From Burkholderia sp. Ac-20379 (GTDB lineage: Bacteria > Pseudomonadota > Gammaproteobacteria > Burkholderiales > Burkholderiaceae): 55,888 bases of DNA. Shown here piece after piece: positions 17,706-26,091 of this stretch. Position numbers and translations under genes: made by a program. Location: positions 1 through 55,888 of the forward strand of contig NZ_JAAGPF010000009.1 in assembly GCF_017104645.1 (NCBI RefSeq), in the 5' to 3' direction. The notes beneath the pieces are model-generated. The model was not told the DNA's origin and did not search any database. It saw only the letters and a program-made list of their open reading frames with translations. Positions within the stretch are counted from its first letter, which is position 1, and every line of letters starts with the position of its first letter.

Positions 17706-18476
17706 TCAGTACGTGGCGCGTCCGCCGGACAGATCGAAGATCGCGCCGGTGCTGAACGAGCAGGAATCCGAACAGAGCCACAGCGCGAGCTGGGCGACTT
17801 CGTCGACGGTGCCGAGACGACGCATCGGGCTCTTGTCGATCATCGTCTGCACATGCGAGGGCGACATCTGCGCGAGCAACGGCGTTGCCACCGCGGCCGG
17901 GGCGATGCCGTTGACGAGCACGCCGGCATTCGCCAGCTCCTTGCCGAGCGATTTGGTCATCGCGATCACGCCGGCCTTCGCCGCGCTGTAGGCCGAGGCG
18001 TTCGGCGTGCCTTCCTTGCCGGCCAGCGACGCGATGTTGACGATGCGTCCCGCCTTGGCCGTGCGCATGGCGGGCACGACATGCCGACACACATGGAACG
18101 TGCCGATCAGGTTGATCTCCACGATGCGTTGCCACTCGGCCGGATCGTAGCCGTCGAGCGGGGCGGTCGGGCCCGCATAGCCGGCGTTGTTGACGAGGAT
18201 GTCGATGCGGCCGTGGCGCGCGAGCGTCGCGGCCAGCGCGCGTTCGATCGAGGCCGGATCGGCGATGTCGACGCGCTGCTGGCTCGCGGCGCCGGTGGCG
18301 TCGTCGGGGCCGGGCGCGAGATCCCAGTTCACCGCGGTGGCGCCGCTTGCCGCGAGCCGGTCGAGGACGGCGCGGCCGATGCCGCCGGTGGCGCCCGTCA
18401 CGACCGCCACGCGGCCGGCGAAATCGTATGACGCGAATGCCGGTGACGCGTGGATTGGCGAATTCGAAATGCCCAT
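17706..18476 (-). CDS. Short-chain dehydrogenase/reductase (module SDR 1)
   Basis: 256 aa classical SDR: NAD(P)-binding TGATGGIG (27-34), NNAG (96-99) and catalytic Ser150, Tyr163, Lys167 (NIASLAG...SAYSAAKAG). The C-terminal TGAIFDLSGGRATY matches the usual end of the fold. It would interconvert an alcohol and a ketone; the substrate is not evident. The start at 18476 is the only position giving a normal SDR N-terminus, yet there is no Shine-Dalgarno: the leader is short and AT-rich. A sigma70-like promoter lies at 18507-18535. Confidence 0.85.
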   Translation of the reverse strand: MGISNSPIHASPAFASYDFAGRVAVVTGATGGIGRAVLDRLAASGATAVNWDLAPGPDDATGAASQQRVDIADPASIERALAATLARHGRIDILVNNAGYAGPTAPLDGYDPAEWQRIVEINLIGTFHVCRHVVPAMRTAKAGRIVNIASLAGKEGTPNASAYSAAKAGVIAMTKSLGKELANAGVLVNGIAPAAVATPLLAQMSPSHVQTMIDKSPMRRLGTVDEVAQLALWLCSDSCSFSTGAIFDLSGGRATY

Positions 18477-18535
18477 AATATGGATATATAAATCGTAATG
18501 TGGACAATTATTCGAATGCGCGGAGGTGCGGTCAA
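18473..18535 (-). promoter_or_regulatory. Promoter and operator of SDR 1/MFS (minus strand)
   Basis: On the minus strand TTGACC (18530-18535), a 17-bp spacer and AATAAT (18507-18512) form a good sigma70 promoter. Immediately downstream is GTCCACA (18499-18505). At the start codon is the perfect palindrome CCATAATATGG (18473-18483). The same layout occurs at the divergent cupin promoter, so a shared repressor, most simply the IclR protein at 20158, is likely. Confidence 0.65.
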
Positions 18536-18714
18536 GACTAGGGAAATCCATGAGACGGGATCGGCGCGGCCTGAAACGCCCGCGCCGACGAACACGGGAT
18601 TTACCTCGCAACCTCGATAAATCAAGCATGTATCGCGGGATCGGCGTTGCTCGCCGCAGGTCGCTCGACGTGTCGGGACGGACGCCGGCGCCGTTGTTGG
18701 CCGGCATGACCGGC

Positions 18715-18781
18715 TTGACAACGCTCGGATCGCTGTCGAACAATTATGTCCACAAGAAGGACATTGTATCCACAATATGGA
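18715..18781 (+). promoter_or_regulatory. Promoter and operators of the cupin/SDR 2 operon
   Basis: TTGACA (18715-18720), an 18-bp spacer and AACAAT (18739-18744) form the promoter. Directly after the -10 comes ATGTCC-N7-GGACAT (18746-18764), containing GTCCACA. A second dyad, TCCA-N5-TGGA, lies at 18769-18781. Sites over and just after the transcription start suggest repression. The core TCGAAYAATT followed by GTCCACA is shared with the minus-strand promoter. Confidence 0.65.
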
Positions 18782-18795
18782 CTAAGGAGGCCATC

Positions 18796-19332
18796 ATGAG
18801 CGAGCAACGACCGACCGATCCCGAGGTGCTGAAGCGGATGCCGTACCAGTACCCGAACCCGCCCGAGGCGCTGGCGGACATCGTGGTGCCGAACGCGATC
18901 CCGACCGACGAACGCGTGTGGGTGCCGCAGGCCGAGAACGTCTGGTTCCGTCCGCTGTGCCTGAACGTATCGCAGGGCTATTGGATGAACCTGCTGCGCG
19001 TGCGCAAATCGGGCGTGCTGTCGCGCCACCGCCATCCGCAGGGCGTGCACGGCCTGGTGCTGAAGGGCCGCTGGCAATACCTCGAACACGATTGGGTCGC
19101 CACCGAGGGCAGCTACGTGTTCGAGCCGCCGGGCGAGACGCACACGCTCGTCGTGCCGGACGACGTGGAGGAAATGATCACGATGTTCCAGGTGAACGGC
19201 GTCATGTACTACGTCGATCCGTGGGGCAAGCACATGGGTTTCGAGGACGTGTTCACGAAGCTCGAGATGTGCCGCAAGCACTACGAAGCGGTGGGCCTGG
19301 GCGCCGATTACGTCGATCAGTTCGTGCGTTGA
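18796..19332 (+). CDS. Cupin of the 2,4'-dihydroxyacetophenone dioxygenase family
   Basis: 178 aa single-domain cupin. The first motif, SRHRHPQGVHGLVLKGRWQYLEHD, and the second, PGETHTLVV, supply His78, His80, Glu97 and His116 as a likely 3-His-1-Glu metal site. The family contains the dioxygenase that splits an alpha-hydroxy aryl ketone to a carboxylate plus formate, and many uncharacterised members. Whether this protein cleaves C-C bonds is unknown. AAGGAGG sits 5 bases before the ATG. It is followed at 31 bases by SDR 2, so a ketone product of an SDR could be its substrate; this is inference. Confidence 0.8.
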   Translation: MSEQRPTDPEVLKRMPYQYPNPPEALADIVVPNAIPTDERVWVPQAENVWFRPLCLNVSQGYWMNLLRVRKSGVLSRHRHPQGVHGLVLKGRWQYLEHDWVATEGSYVFEPPGETHTLVVPDDVEEMITMFQVNGVMYYVDPWGKHMGFEDVFTKLEMCRKHYEAVGLGADYVDQFVR

Positions 19333-19363
19333 GCCGTGCGCCTTTCATTTCAGGAGTGAAACC

Positions 19364-20089
19364 ATGACGTACCAGGCCAATCTGCTGGCGGGCAAGCGCG
19401 CGCTCGTGACGGGCGGCACGACCGGCATCGGCGCGGCGATCGCCGCACGGCTCGCCGAGCTCGGCGCCGAAGTGACGGCGGCCGGCCTCGCGGTGCCGCC
19501 GGGCACGCCCGAGCCGCCCGCCGGCGTGACGACCTTGGCGCTCGACGTGACCGACGCCAATCAAGTCGCCGCCTTGGTGGGCGGGTTCGCGTCGCTCGAC
19601 ATCGTCGTCAACTGCGCGGGCGTGATCCGGCGTCAGGCCGAACTCGATCCGGACGTGTTCGCGCAGGTCATCGACATCAACCTGAACGGCACGATGCGGG
19701 TGTGCGCGGCGGCGCGGCCGCTGCTGGCGAAATCGGGCGGCGCGATCGTCAACACGGCGTCGATGCTGAGCTTCTTCGGCGGCGGCCTCGTGCCGGGCTA
19801 CAGCGCCAGCAAGGGCGGGGTGGCGCAGCTCACGAAGTCGCTGGCGATCGCCTATGCCGCCGACGGCATCCGCGTGAACGCGATCGCGCCGGGCTGGATC
19901 GCCACGCCGCTGACGCAGGCGCTGCAGGACGATCCGGCGCGCTCGGGGCCGATTCTCGAGCGCACGCCGATGAAGCGCTGGGGCACGCCGGCCGAGGTGG
20001 CCGACGTGGCGGTGTTTCTCGCCACGCCGGCGGCGGCGTTCATGACCGGCGCGATCGTGCCGGTGGATGGCGGGTACCTGACCGCCTGA
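19364..20089 (+). CDS. Short-chain dehydrogenase/reductase (module SDR 2)
   Basis: 241 aa classical SDR with TGGTTGIG (16-23), NCAG (83-86) and catalytic Ser133, Tyr146, Lys150. The C-terminus (GAIVPVDGGYLTA) is typical. AGGAG lies before the ATG at 19364. It lies 31 bases after the cupin gene and belongs to its operon. It is only distantly similar to SDR 1, so the module has two different dehydrogenases. The substrate is unknown. Confidence 0.86.
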   Translation: MTYQANLLAGKRALVTGGTTGIGAAIAARLAELGAEVTAAGLAVPPGTPEPPAGVTTLALDVTDANQVAALVGGFASLDIVVNCAGVIRRQAELDPDVFAQVIDINLNGTMRVCAAARPLLAKSGGAIVNTASMLSFFGGGLVPGYSASKGGVAQLTKSLAIAYAADGIRVNAIAPGWIATPLTQALQDDPARSGPILERTPMKRWGTPAEVADVAVFLATPAAAFMTGAIVPVDGGYLTA

Positions 20090-20118
20090 CCGCCTGACGC
20101 GGCGCGAAAGGCGTGGGC

Positions 20119-20144
20119 GGGCCGCTCGGGCGGCCCGCTATAAT
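20119..20144 (+). promoter_or_regulatory. Hairpin and -10 element ahead of the iclR-type gene
   Basis: A perfect 7-bp hairpin, GGGCCGC (20119-20125), loop TCGG, GCGGCCC (20130-20136), ends 2 bases before a consensus TATAAT (20139-20144). The hairpin has no T-run, so it is a poor terminator. It occupies the -35/-10 spacer of the likely promoter. The first ATG (20158) is only 14 bases beyond the -10. Confidence 0.55.
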
Positions 20145-20157
20145 CGGCCGACACCGT

Positions 20158-21027
20158 ATGCCGCTTTCCAACCCGTTCATGCCCAAGACTCCCGCTTCTC
20201 CCGCCGAACGCCGTCCCGACGAGGCAGCCGACGCGTCGCCCGACGATGGCGCCAAGCCCACTGGCACCGCCGCGTTCTCGAAGTTCATGGCGGTGCTGCA
20301 ACTCGTGGCCGATGCCGATACGCCGCAATCGATCGCACAGCTCGCGCGCGCGAGCGGCTATCCACGTCCCACGGTGTACCGGATCGTCGGCGCGCTGGTG
20401 ACGGAGGGCTTGCTGATCGAGCACCCGGTCACGGGCACGCTCGAACTCGGCGCGCGGCTCGTGAATCTGGCGAGCCGTTACTGGGGGCGCTCCGATTTGC
20501 GCGTGGCTGCCGCCGACCCGCTGCGCGCACTGCGCGACGCGACGCGCGAAACGGTTCACCTCGCGGTGCCGAGCGACACCGGCATGGTCTACATCGAGAA
20601 GCTCGAAAGCCCGCAGGCCGTGCGGATGGCCTCGCGGATCGGCACGCGCGTGACGCTCTATTCGAGTTCGGTCGGCAAGGCCTTCATTTCCCGGCTGCCG
20701 GCCGCCGAGCGCAACACGCTGCTGTCGAAGATCAAGCTGCAGCGCTGGACCGATCACACCGTGACGGACCGTGCGGTGCTCGATCGCGAAATCGCCGAAG
20801 TGGCGGTGCGCGGTTATGCGGAGGATCGCGAGGAAAACGAACTGCAGATCTTCTGTTTCGGTGCGCCGATCGTCGGCCCGGATGGCCGGCCGTTCGCGGC
20901 CGTGTCGGTCAGCGTGCCGATGTTCCGGATGAGCGACGCGCCGCTCGATGCGTATGTCGCGCCGCTGCTCGCGGCGTGCCGCGCGATCGGCGAGCGGGTG
21001 CTGGGGAATCCTGACGATACGCTCTGA
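20158..21027 (+). CDS. IclR-family transcriptional regulator
   Basis: 289 aa. The N-terminal winged helix (about 40-95: SIAQLARASGYPRPTVYRIVGALVTEGLLIEHPVTGTLELG) is followed by the IclR effector domain (about 105-280: ETVHLAVPSDTGMVYIEKLES...GTRVTLYSSSVGKAFISRLP). It probably controls the divergent MFS-SDR and cupin-SDR units. The start could be 20158 or 20179; neither has a Shine-Dalgarno, and a TATAAT ends at 20144, so the message is nearly leaderless. It lies 68 bases after SDR 2. Confidence 0.85.
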   Translation: MPLSNPFMPKTPASPAERRPDEAADASPDDGAKPTGTAAFSKFMAVLQLVADADTPQSIAQLARASGYPRPTVYRIVGALVTEGLLIEHPVTGTLELGARLVNLASRYWGRSDLRVAAADPLRALRDATRETVHLAVPSDTGMVYIEKLESPQAVRMASRIGTRVTLYSSSVGKAFISRLPAAERNTLLSKIKLQRWTDHTVTDRAVLDREIAEVAVRGYAEDREENELQIFCFGAPIVGPDGRPFAAVSVSVPMFRMSDAPLDAYVAPLLAACRAIGERVLGNPDDTL

Positions 21028-21039
21028 GCGGAGCGCATG

Positions 21040-21075
21040 AAAAAACGGCCCGGCCGCATCGCTGCGATCGGGCCG
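21040..21075 (-). terminator. Terminator of purU (minus strand)
   Basis: On the minus strand CGGCCCG (21069-21075) pairs with CGGGCCG (21046-21052), with a 16-base structured loop (inner CGCA/TGCG), followed by TTTTTT (A-run 21040-21045). It lies 75 bases after the purU stop. Confidence 0.8.
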
Positions 21076-21149
21076 GCAGGGTCAGAGAGACCAAAGGAAA
21101 TGCCGTTCGAGCGGGCGGCGCGCCGAATGCCCGGCGCTTTCGCCCTCGC

Positions 21150-22025
21150 TCAGTTGAACACGACCGTCCGGTCGCCGTTCAGGAACACGCGGCGCTCGGT
21201 GAACGCCTTCACCGCCCGCGCCAGCGTCATGCACTCGGTATCGCGCCCCACCGTCAGCAACTGCTCGGGCCGGTACGCGTGATCGACACGCTCCACCACT
21301 TGCTCGATGATCGGGCCTTCGTCGAGATCGTCGGTCACGAAGTGCGCCGTCGCGCCGATCAGCTTGACGCCGCGCGCATGCGCCTGGTGATACGGCTTCG
21401 CGCCCTTGAAGCCGGGCAGGAACGAATGGTGGATGTTGATCGCGCGGTTGGCGAGCTTCGCGCTCGTCTCGGGCGACAGCACCTGCATGTAGCGCGCAAG
21501 AATCACGAGCTCCGCGCCGCTCGACTCGAACAGATCGAGCCACTGCGCTTCCTGCTGCAGCTTGGTGTCCGGCGTGATCGGGAAATGGTGGAACGGCAGG
21601 TGATGCTGCGCGGCCAGCGGTTCGAGATCGGGATGATTCGAAGCAATCCCGACGATATCCATCTTCAGTTCGCCCATCTTCCAGCGGAACAGCAGATCCG
21701 CCAGGCAGTGCTCGAGCTTCGACACCAGGATCAGCACCTTCGGGCGCGCGCTGGCGTCGTGGATCGCCCATTGCATGTCGAAGCGCTCGGCGATCGGCGC
21801 GAACTCGGTGCGCAGCGCCTCGATGTCGGGCGTATCGGCGGCGTCGTTCGCATGGAACACGCAGCGCACGAAAAAGCGGCCGCTCAGGTCGTCGTCGAAC
21901 ACGGTCAGTTCGTCGACGTAGCAACGGTGACGGTCGAGCACGCCGACCACGGCGGCCACCTGGCCGGCCGCGCTCGGGCACGACAGCGTCAACAGGAATC
22001 GGGAATTGCGTTCGGAGCCGGACAT
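21150..22025 (-). CDS. purU: Formyltetrahydrofolate deformylase PurU
   Basis: 291 aa. An N-terminal ACT domain (about 8-85) precedes the formyltransferase-type catalytic domain with NIHHSFLPGF (197-206) and TDDLDEGPIIEQ (231-242), carrying the Asn-His-Asp catalytic set. It hydrolyses 10-formyl-THF to formate and THF. AGGAAAG lies before the ATG at 22025. Its place among betaine, dimethylglycine and choline-sulfate genes suits disposal of one-carbon units released by demethylation and regeneration of THF for sarcosine oxidation. It has its own terminator. Confidence 0.93.
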   Translation of the reverse strand: MSGSERNSRFLLTLSCPSAAGQVAAVVGVLDRHRCYVDELTVFDDDLSGRFFVRCVFHANDAADTPDIEALRTEFAPIAERFDMQWAIHDASARPKVLILVSKLEHCLADLLFRWKMGELKMDIVGIASNHPDLEPLAAQHHLPFHHFPITPDTKLQQEAQWLDLFESSGAELVILARYMQVLSPETSAKLANRAINIHHSFLPGFKGAKPYHQAHARGVKLIGATAHFVTDDLDEGPIIEQVVERVDHAYRPEQLLTVGRDTECMTLARAVKAFTERRVFLNGDRTVVFN

Positions 22026-22175
22026 GCTTTCCTCGGATCGGCGGCGGCGCGGTGCGCCGCACGCGGCCGCACGATTGCGGCCAGGCTCCAGTAGAACAGT
22101 CCGATATCGGGCTGAATAGAATCGAAACGCCGTGACGCTGGTATCGAAACGTCAAGCGGGGGCAGCCCGGCCCCG

Positions 22176-23132
22176 TCAGATGCCGGCGGCCAGCACGGCG
22201 CGCTCGCCGGCGTTGGCCTCGCGGCAGCGGTCGAACAGCCAGCGGCGGAAGCGCCCGACGGCCGGCGCCTCGGGCCGCGACGGCGGGCGCACCAGGAAGT
22301 AGCCGCGCGAGGTGACCACGGTGGCGTCCACGCAGCGCACCAGTTGGCCGGTCTGCACGAGCTGGTCGACGAGCGGCGACCAGCCGAGCGCGATGCCCTG
22401 ATTCATCAGCGCGGCGTGCACCACCAGCGCATAACTGTTGAACGTCAGCCCATGCGGCTCGGGCGGCGCGCTCAGGCCGTGCGCGCCGAACCAGCCCTGC
22501 CAGGCCAGCCAGCGCTCGGGGCGGGTGGGTTGCACGTGCAGCAGCGGGCGCGTCAGCAGGTCGGCGGGTGCCGCGATCGGCGCCTGGCTCGCCAGGAAGG
22601 CCGGTGAGCAGACCGGCGTGACCGATTCCTCGAACAGCCGCGTGGAGGTGCACGACGGCCAATCGCCGTCGCCGAACAGGATCGCCACGTCGGCATGATC
22701 GCGTTGCAGGTCGACGTGCTGGGCGGTCACCACGCGCACGTCCACGTCCGGCAGTTCCTCCTTGAGCTTCGACAGGCGCGGCATCAGCCAGTAGGTCGCG
22801 AAGCCGACGTCGGTCACGAGCGTCAGCGCGCCGCGCGCGCGGCGCTCGCGGATGTCGGCCGTGGCGCAGCGCAGCGTGTCGAGGCTCTGGCGCACCGCCT
22901 CGAACAGCCGCTCGCCGTCTTCCGTCAGCGTCACGCCGCGATGGCCGCGGTCGAACAGCGGCGTGCCGAGCGCTTCCTCGAGCTGCACCACGCGCTGGCT
23001 GACGGCGGGCTGGGTGGAGCCCAGCTCGCGCGCCGCAGCCGTGAAGCTCGCGAGGCGCGCCGCGGATTCGAACGCGGACAGCGCCTGCATCGGCGGCAAG
23101 CGGTCGGTTCTTCCCGGAAGCCCGTCTGACAT
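22176..23132 (-). CDS. LysR-type regulator of choline sulfate utilisation
   Basis: 318 aa. N-terminal LysR helix-turn-helix (LPPMQALSAFESAARLASFTAAARELGSTQPAVSQRVVQLEEALGTPLFDRGHRGVTLT) and a GcvA-like effector domain. Divergence from betC across 167 bases and the sequence type match the choline-sulfate-utilisation LysR factors. The start at 23132 has AGAGG 6 bases ahead; another in-frame ATG at 23165 would add 11 residues and has a poorly spaced GGGGAAG. TGCTTATG occurs twice on the minus strand, ending at 23130 and 23150, once spanning the start codon. Confidence 0.85.
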   Translation of the reverse strand: MSDGLPGRTDRLPPMQALSAFESAARLASFTAAARELGSTQPAVSQRVVQLEEALGTPLFDRGHRGVTLTEDGERLFEAVRQSLDTLRCATADIRERRARGALTLVTDVGFATYWLMPRLSKLKEELPDVDVRVVTAQHVDLQRDHADVAILFGDGDWPSCTSTRLFEESVTPVCSPAFLASQAPIAAPADLLTRPLLHVQPTRPERWLAWQGWFGAHGLSAPPEPHGLTFNSYALVVHAALMNQGIALGWSPLVDQLVQTGQLVRCVDATVVTSRGYFLVRPPSRPEAPAVGRFRRWLFDRCREANAGERAVLAAGI

Positions 23133-23299
23133 AAGCACCTCTGATGGCCCATAAGCATTCGACATCTTCCCCGCGCGATTCCGGCCAGCGACAGTGAAGT
23201 CAGCCGCGCCGCGCCGTGGCTCGCGGGGGCAAGCTCAGGGCTTACCCGATGCAGCCGGCGGCGGTGCGATTCCGTCGATTCTAATTCAGCCAATTCGCG

Positions 23300-24835
23300 A
23301 TGCTTAACACGAAGCCGAATATCCTTATCTTGATGGCCGATCAACTGACGCCGTTCGCGCTGTCCTCCTACGGGCACCGCGGCGCGATCACGCCGACCAT
23401 CGATCGCCTGGCCGCCGGCGGGGTGGTGTTCGAATCCGCCTACTGCGCGAGCCCGCTGTGCGCGCCGTCGCGCTTCTCGTTCATGGCGGGCAAGCTGCCG
23501 GCCGCGATCGGCGCCTACGACAACGCGGCCGAGCTGCCGGCCCAGACGCTGACGTTCGCGCACTACCTGCGCGCCGCGGGCTACCGCACGGCGCTGGCAG
23601 GCAAGATGCACTTCTGCGGGCCGGATCAACTGCACGGCTTCGAGGAGCGCCTGACCACCGACATCTACCCGGCCGATTTCGGCTGGGTGCCCGACTGGAC
23701 CCAGCCGGCCGACCGCCCGAGCTGGTATCACAACATGGGCTCGGTGCTCGACGCCGGCCCGTGCGTGCGCACCAACCAGCTCGATTTCGACGACGAAGTG
23801 ACGTTCGCCACGCGCCAGAAGCTCTACGATCTGGCGCGCGAGAAGGAAATGGGCACTGAAACGCGCCCGTTCTGCCTGGTCATGTCGCTGACCCATCCTC
23901 ACGATCCCTACGCGATCACGCGCGAGTATTGGGACCTTTACCGCGACGAGGACGTGCCGATGCCGGCCGTCACGCTCGGCTTCGACGAGAGCGATCCGCA
24001 CTCGCGGCGGCTGCGCGGCGTCAGCGAAATCGATCGCACGCCGCCCAGCGAGGCGCAGATCCGCGCCGCGCGCCGCGCCTATTACGGCTCGACCAGCTAT
24101 GCCGACGCGCAGTTCGGCGCGGTCATGAACACGCTCGAAGCCTGCGGGTTCGCCGACGATACGATCGTGATCGTGACGGCGGATCACGGCGACATGCTCG
24201 GCGAGCGCGGCCTCTGGTACAAGATGACGTTCTTCGAGGGCGGCTGCCGCGTGCCGCTGATCGTCAATGCGCCGGGCCGGTTCGCGGCCTCGCGCGTGTC
24301 GGCTTCCGTCTCGCATCTCGACCTGCTGCCCACGCTCGTGGAGTTCGCCACCGGCGGCGCGCCGGCCGAATGGCCCGATCCGATCGACGGCCAGAGCCTG
24401 GTGCCGCACCTGACGGGCGCGGGCGGCCACGACGAGGCGATCGGCGAATTCCTGGCCGAAGGCGCGATCGCGCCGATCGTGATGATCCGGCGCGGCGACT
24501 GGAAGTTCATCCACACGCCGGTCGATCCGGATCAGTTGTTCAATCTGAAGGACGACCCGCGCGAGCTGACCAACCTCGCGGCCGATCCGGCGCTCGCCGA
24601 GCTGGTGGCGTCGTTCCGCGCCGAAGTCGCGCAGCGCTGGGATCTCGACCGGATCCATGCGGACGTGCTGGCCAGCCAGCGCCGCCGCCGCTTCCATTTC
24701 GCGGCCACCACGCAGGGCCGCATCCAGTCGTGGGACTGGCAGCCGATGCAGGACGCCAGCCAGCGCTTCATGCGCAACCATATCGAACTCGACACGCTCG
24801 AAGCGATGGCGCGCTACCCGCGCCCGCAACGCTGA
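23300..24835 (+). CDS. betC: Choline-sulfatase BetC
   Basis: 511 aa sulfatase. The maturation motif is Cys54-Ala-Pro-Ser-Arg, whose Cys becomes formylglycine. An N-terminal metal-binding LMADQ (Asp14) and the VTADHGDMLGERGLWYKMTFFEGGCRVPLI block match BetC. The C-terminal domain (PLIVNAPG...RRRFHFAATTQGRIQSWDWQP) is that of choline sulfatases. It releases choline and sulfate from choline-O-sulfate in the cytoplasm. No strong ribosome site is visible. It is 38 bases upstream of the choline-binding protein gene and probably in one operon with it. Confidence 0.93.
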   Translation: MLNTKPNILILMADQLTPFALSSYGHRGAITPTIDRLAAGGVVFESAYCASPLCAPSRFSFMAGKLPAAIGAYDNAAELPAQTLTFAHYLRAAGYRTALAGKMHFCGPDQLHGFEERLTTDIYPADFGWVPDWTQPADRPSWYHNMGSVLDAGPCVRTNQLDFDDEVTFATRQKLYDLAREKEMGTETRPFCLVMSLTHPHDPYAITREYWDLYRDEDVPMPAVTLGFDESDPHSRRLRGVSEIDRTPPSEAQIRAARRAYYGSTSYADAQFGAVMNTLEACGFADDTIVIVTADHGDMLGERGLWYKMTFFEGGCRVPLIVNAPGRFAASRVSASVSHLDLLPTLVEFATGGAPAEWPDPIDGQSLVPHLTGAGGHDEAIGEFLAEGAIAPIVMIRRGDWKFIHTPVDPDQLFNLKDDPRELTNLAADPALAELVASFRAEVAQRWDLDRIHADVLASQRRRRFHFAATTQGRIQSWDWQPMQDASQRFMRNHIELDTLEAMARYPRPQR

Positions 24836-24873
24836 GCGCCGGCACACCTTCCATCCAGACGGGGAAACAAGCA

Positions 24874-25848
24874 ATGAAACGACACCTTCGCATTGCAGGA
24901 CCGGCGCACGCGCTGCGGCGCACCATGCTCGCCGCGGGCCTTGCGCTCGCGTTCGCCGGCGCGGCCCAGGCTGCCGACCCGGCGTCGTGCGGCGACGTGC
25001 GCATGGCCGCGCCGGGCTGGACCGACATCGACGCCACCAACGCCATGACGGGCGCGGTGCTCGATGCGCTCGGCTACCACCAGCGCGTCGCGAACCTGTC
25101 GGTGCCGATCACGTTCCAGGGCCTCAAGAAAGGGCAGGTGGACGTGTTCCTCGGCAATTGGATGCCCGCGCAAGGCCCGCTCGTGAAGCCGTTCGTCGAC
25201 GAGAAATCGATCGACGTGCTGCACGCGAACCTCAGTCATGCGAAGTTCACGCTGGCGGTGCCCGACTACGTGGCCGCGGCCGGCGTGCATTCGTTCGCCG
25301 ATCTCGCCAAGTATGCCGACCGCTTCGAAGGCCGCATCTACGGCATCGAGCCGGGCGCACCGGCCAACCAGAACATCAAGCGGATGATCGCCGACAAGGC
25401 GCTCGGCAGTGCGAACTGGTCGCTCGTCGAATCGAGCGAAACGGGCATGCTGACCCAGGTGGAGCGCGCCGAACGCGATCGCAAGTGGATCGTGTTCCTG
25501 GCCTGGGAACCGCACCTGATGAACACCAAGTTCCATCCCGTCTATCTGTCGGGCGGCGACGCCTACTTCGGCCCGGACTACGGCGGCGCGACCGTCAACA
25601 CCGTGTCGCGCAGCGGCTATGCGAACCAATGCCCGAACCTCGGCCGCCTGTTCAAGCAGATCACGTTCAACGTCGATCTCGAGAACGCGATGATCGCCTC
25701 GATGCTGCTCGACAAGCTCTCGCCGGCCGACGCCGCGAAGCGCGCGCTGCGTGCCCATCCCGAGCTGCTCGGCGCCTGGCTCGACGGCGTGACCACCGCG
25801 AGCGGCGCGCCCGCGCTGCCGGCCGCCAAGGGCGTGCTCGGCCTGTGA
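24874..25848 (+). CDS. choX: Choline ABC-transporter substrate-binding protein (ChoX type)
   Basis: 324 aa periplasmic protein. The signal peptide covers about 1-33 (long basic n-region, then MLAAGLALAFAGAAQA-A). The mature part starts ADPASCGDVRMAAPGWTDIDATNAMTGAVLDALGY, with GNWMPAQ, YGIEPGAPANQNIKRM, LVESSETGML and AWEPHLMNTKF, all typical of the choline/carnitine-binding subfamily. GGGGAAA precedes the ATG at 24874. No permease or ATPase gene follows. It sits with betC, so choline or choline-O-sulfate is the likely ligand. The carnitine-type paralogue lies at 30136. Confidence 0.87.
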   Translation: MKRHLRIAGPAHALRRTMLAAGLALAFAGAAQAADPASCGDVRMAAPGWTDIDATNAMTGAVLDALGYHQRVANLSVPITFQGLKKGQVDVFLGNWMPAQGPLVKPFVDEKSIDVLHANLSHAKFTLAVPDYVAAAGVHSFADLAKYADRFEGRIYGIEPGAPANQNIKRMIADKALGSANWSLVESSETGMLTQVERAERDRKWIVFLAWEPHLMNTKFHPVYLSGGDAYFGPDYGGATVNTVSRSGYANQCPNLGRLFKQITFNVDLENAMIASMLLDKLSPADAAKRALRAHPELLGAWLDGVTTASGAPALPAAKGVLGL

Positions 25849-26091
25849 ACCGATGCGCCTGCGGTGCGGCCGCTGCATTCAGGGTTTATCAGCAGCGGTC
25901 GCAAACAGGCCATTTGTTGTCGTTCATGGACGGGTCTCGCAAAAATTGGGTTTGTATTTTTTCTTCACGCGGCCGTAGCTCTCACCCACCCACGATGGCC
26001 GCGTCAGCGATACCCGGTTTCATGCAAGACATAAGGCTCGTGCGTGTGCGAGTCATTCTTCCAACAGAAATGCAGGTTTGGGGTTGCCACG

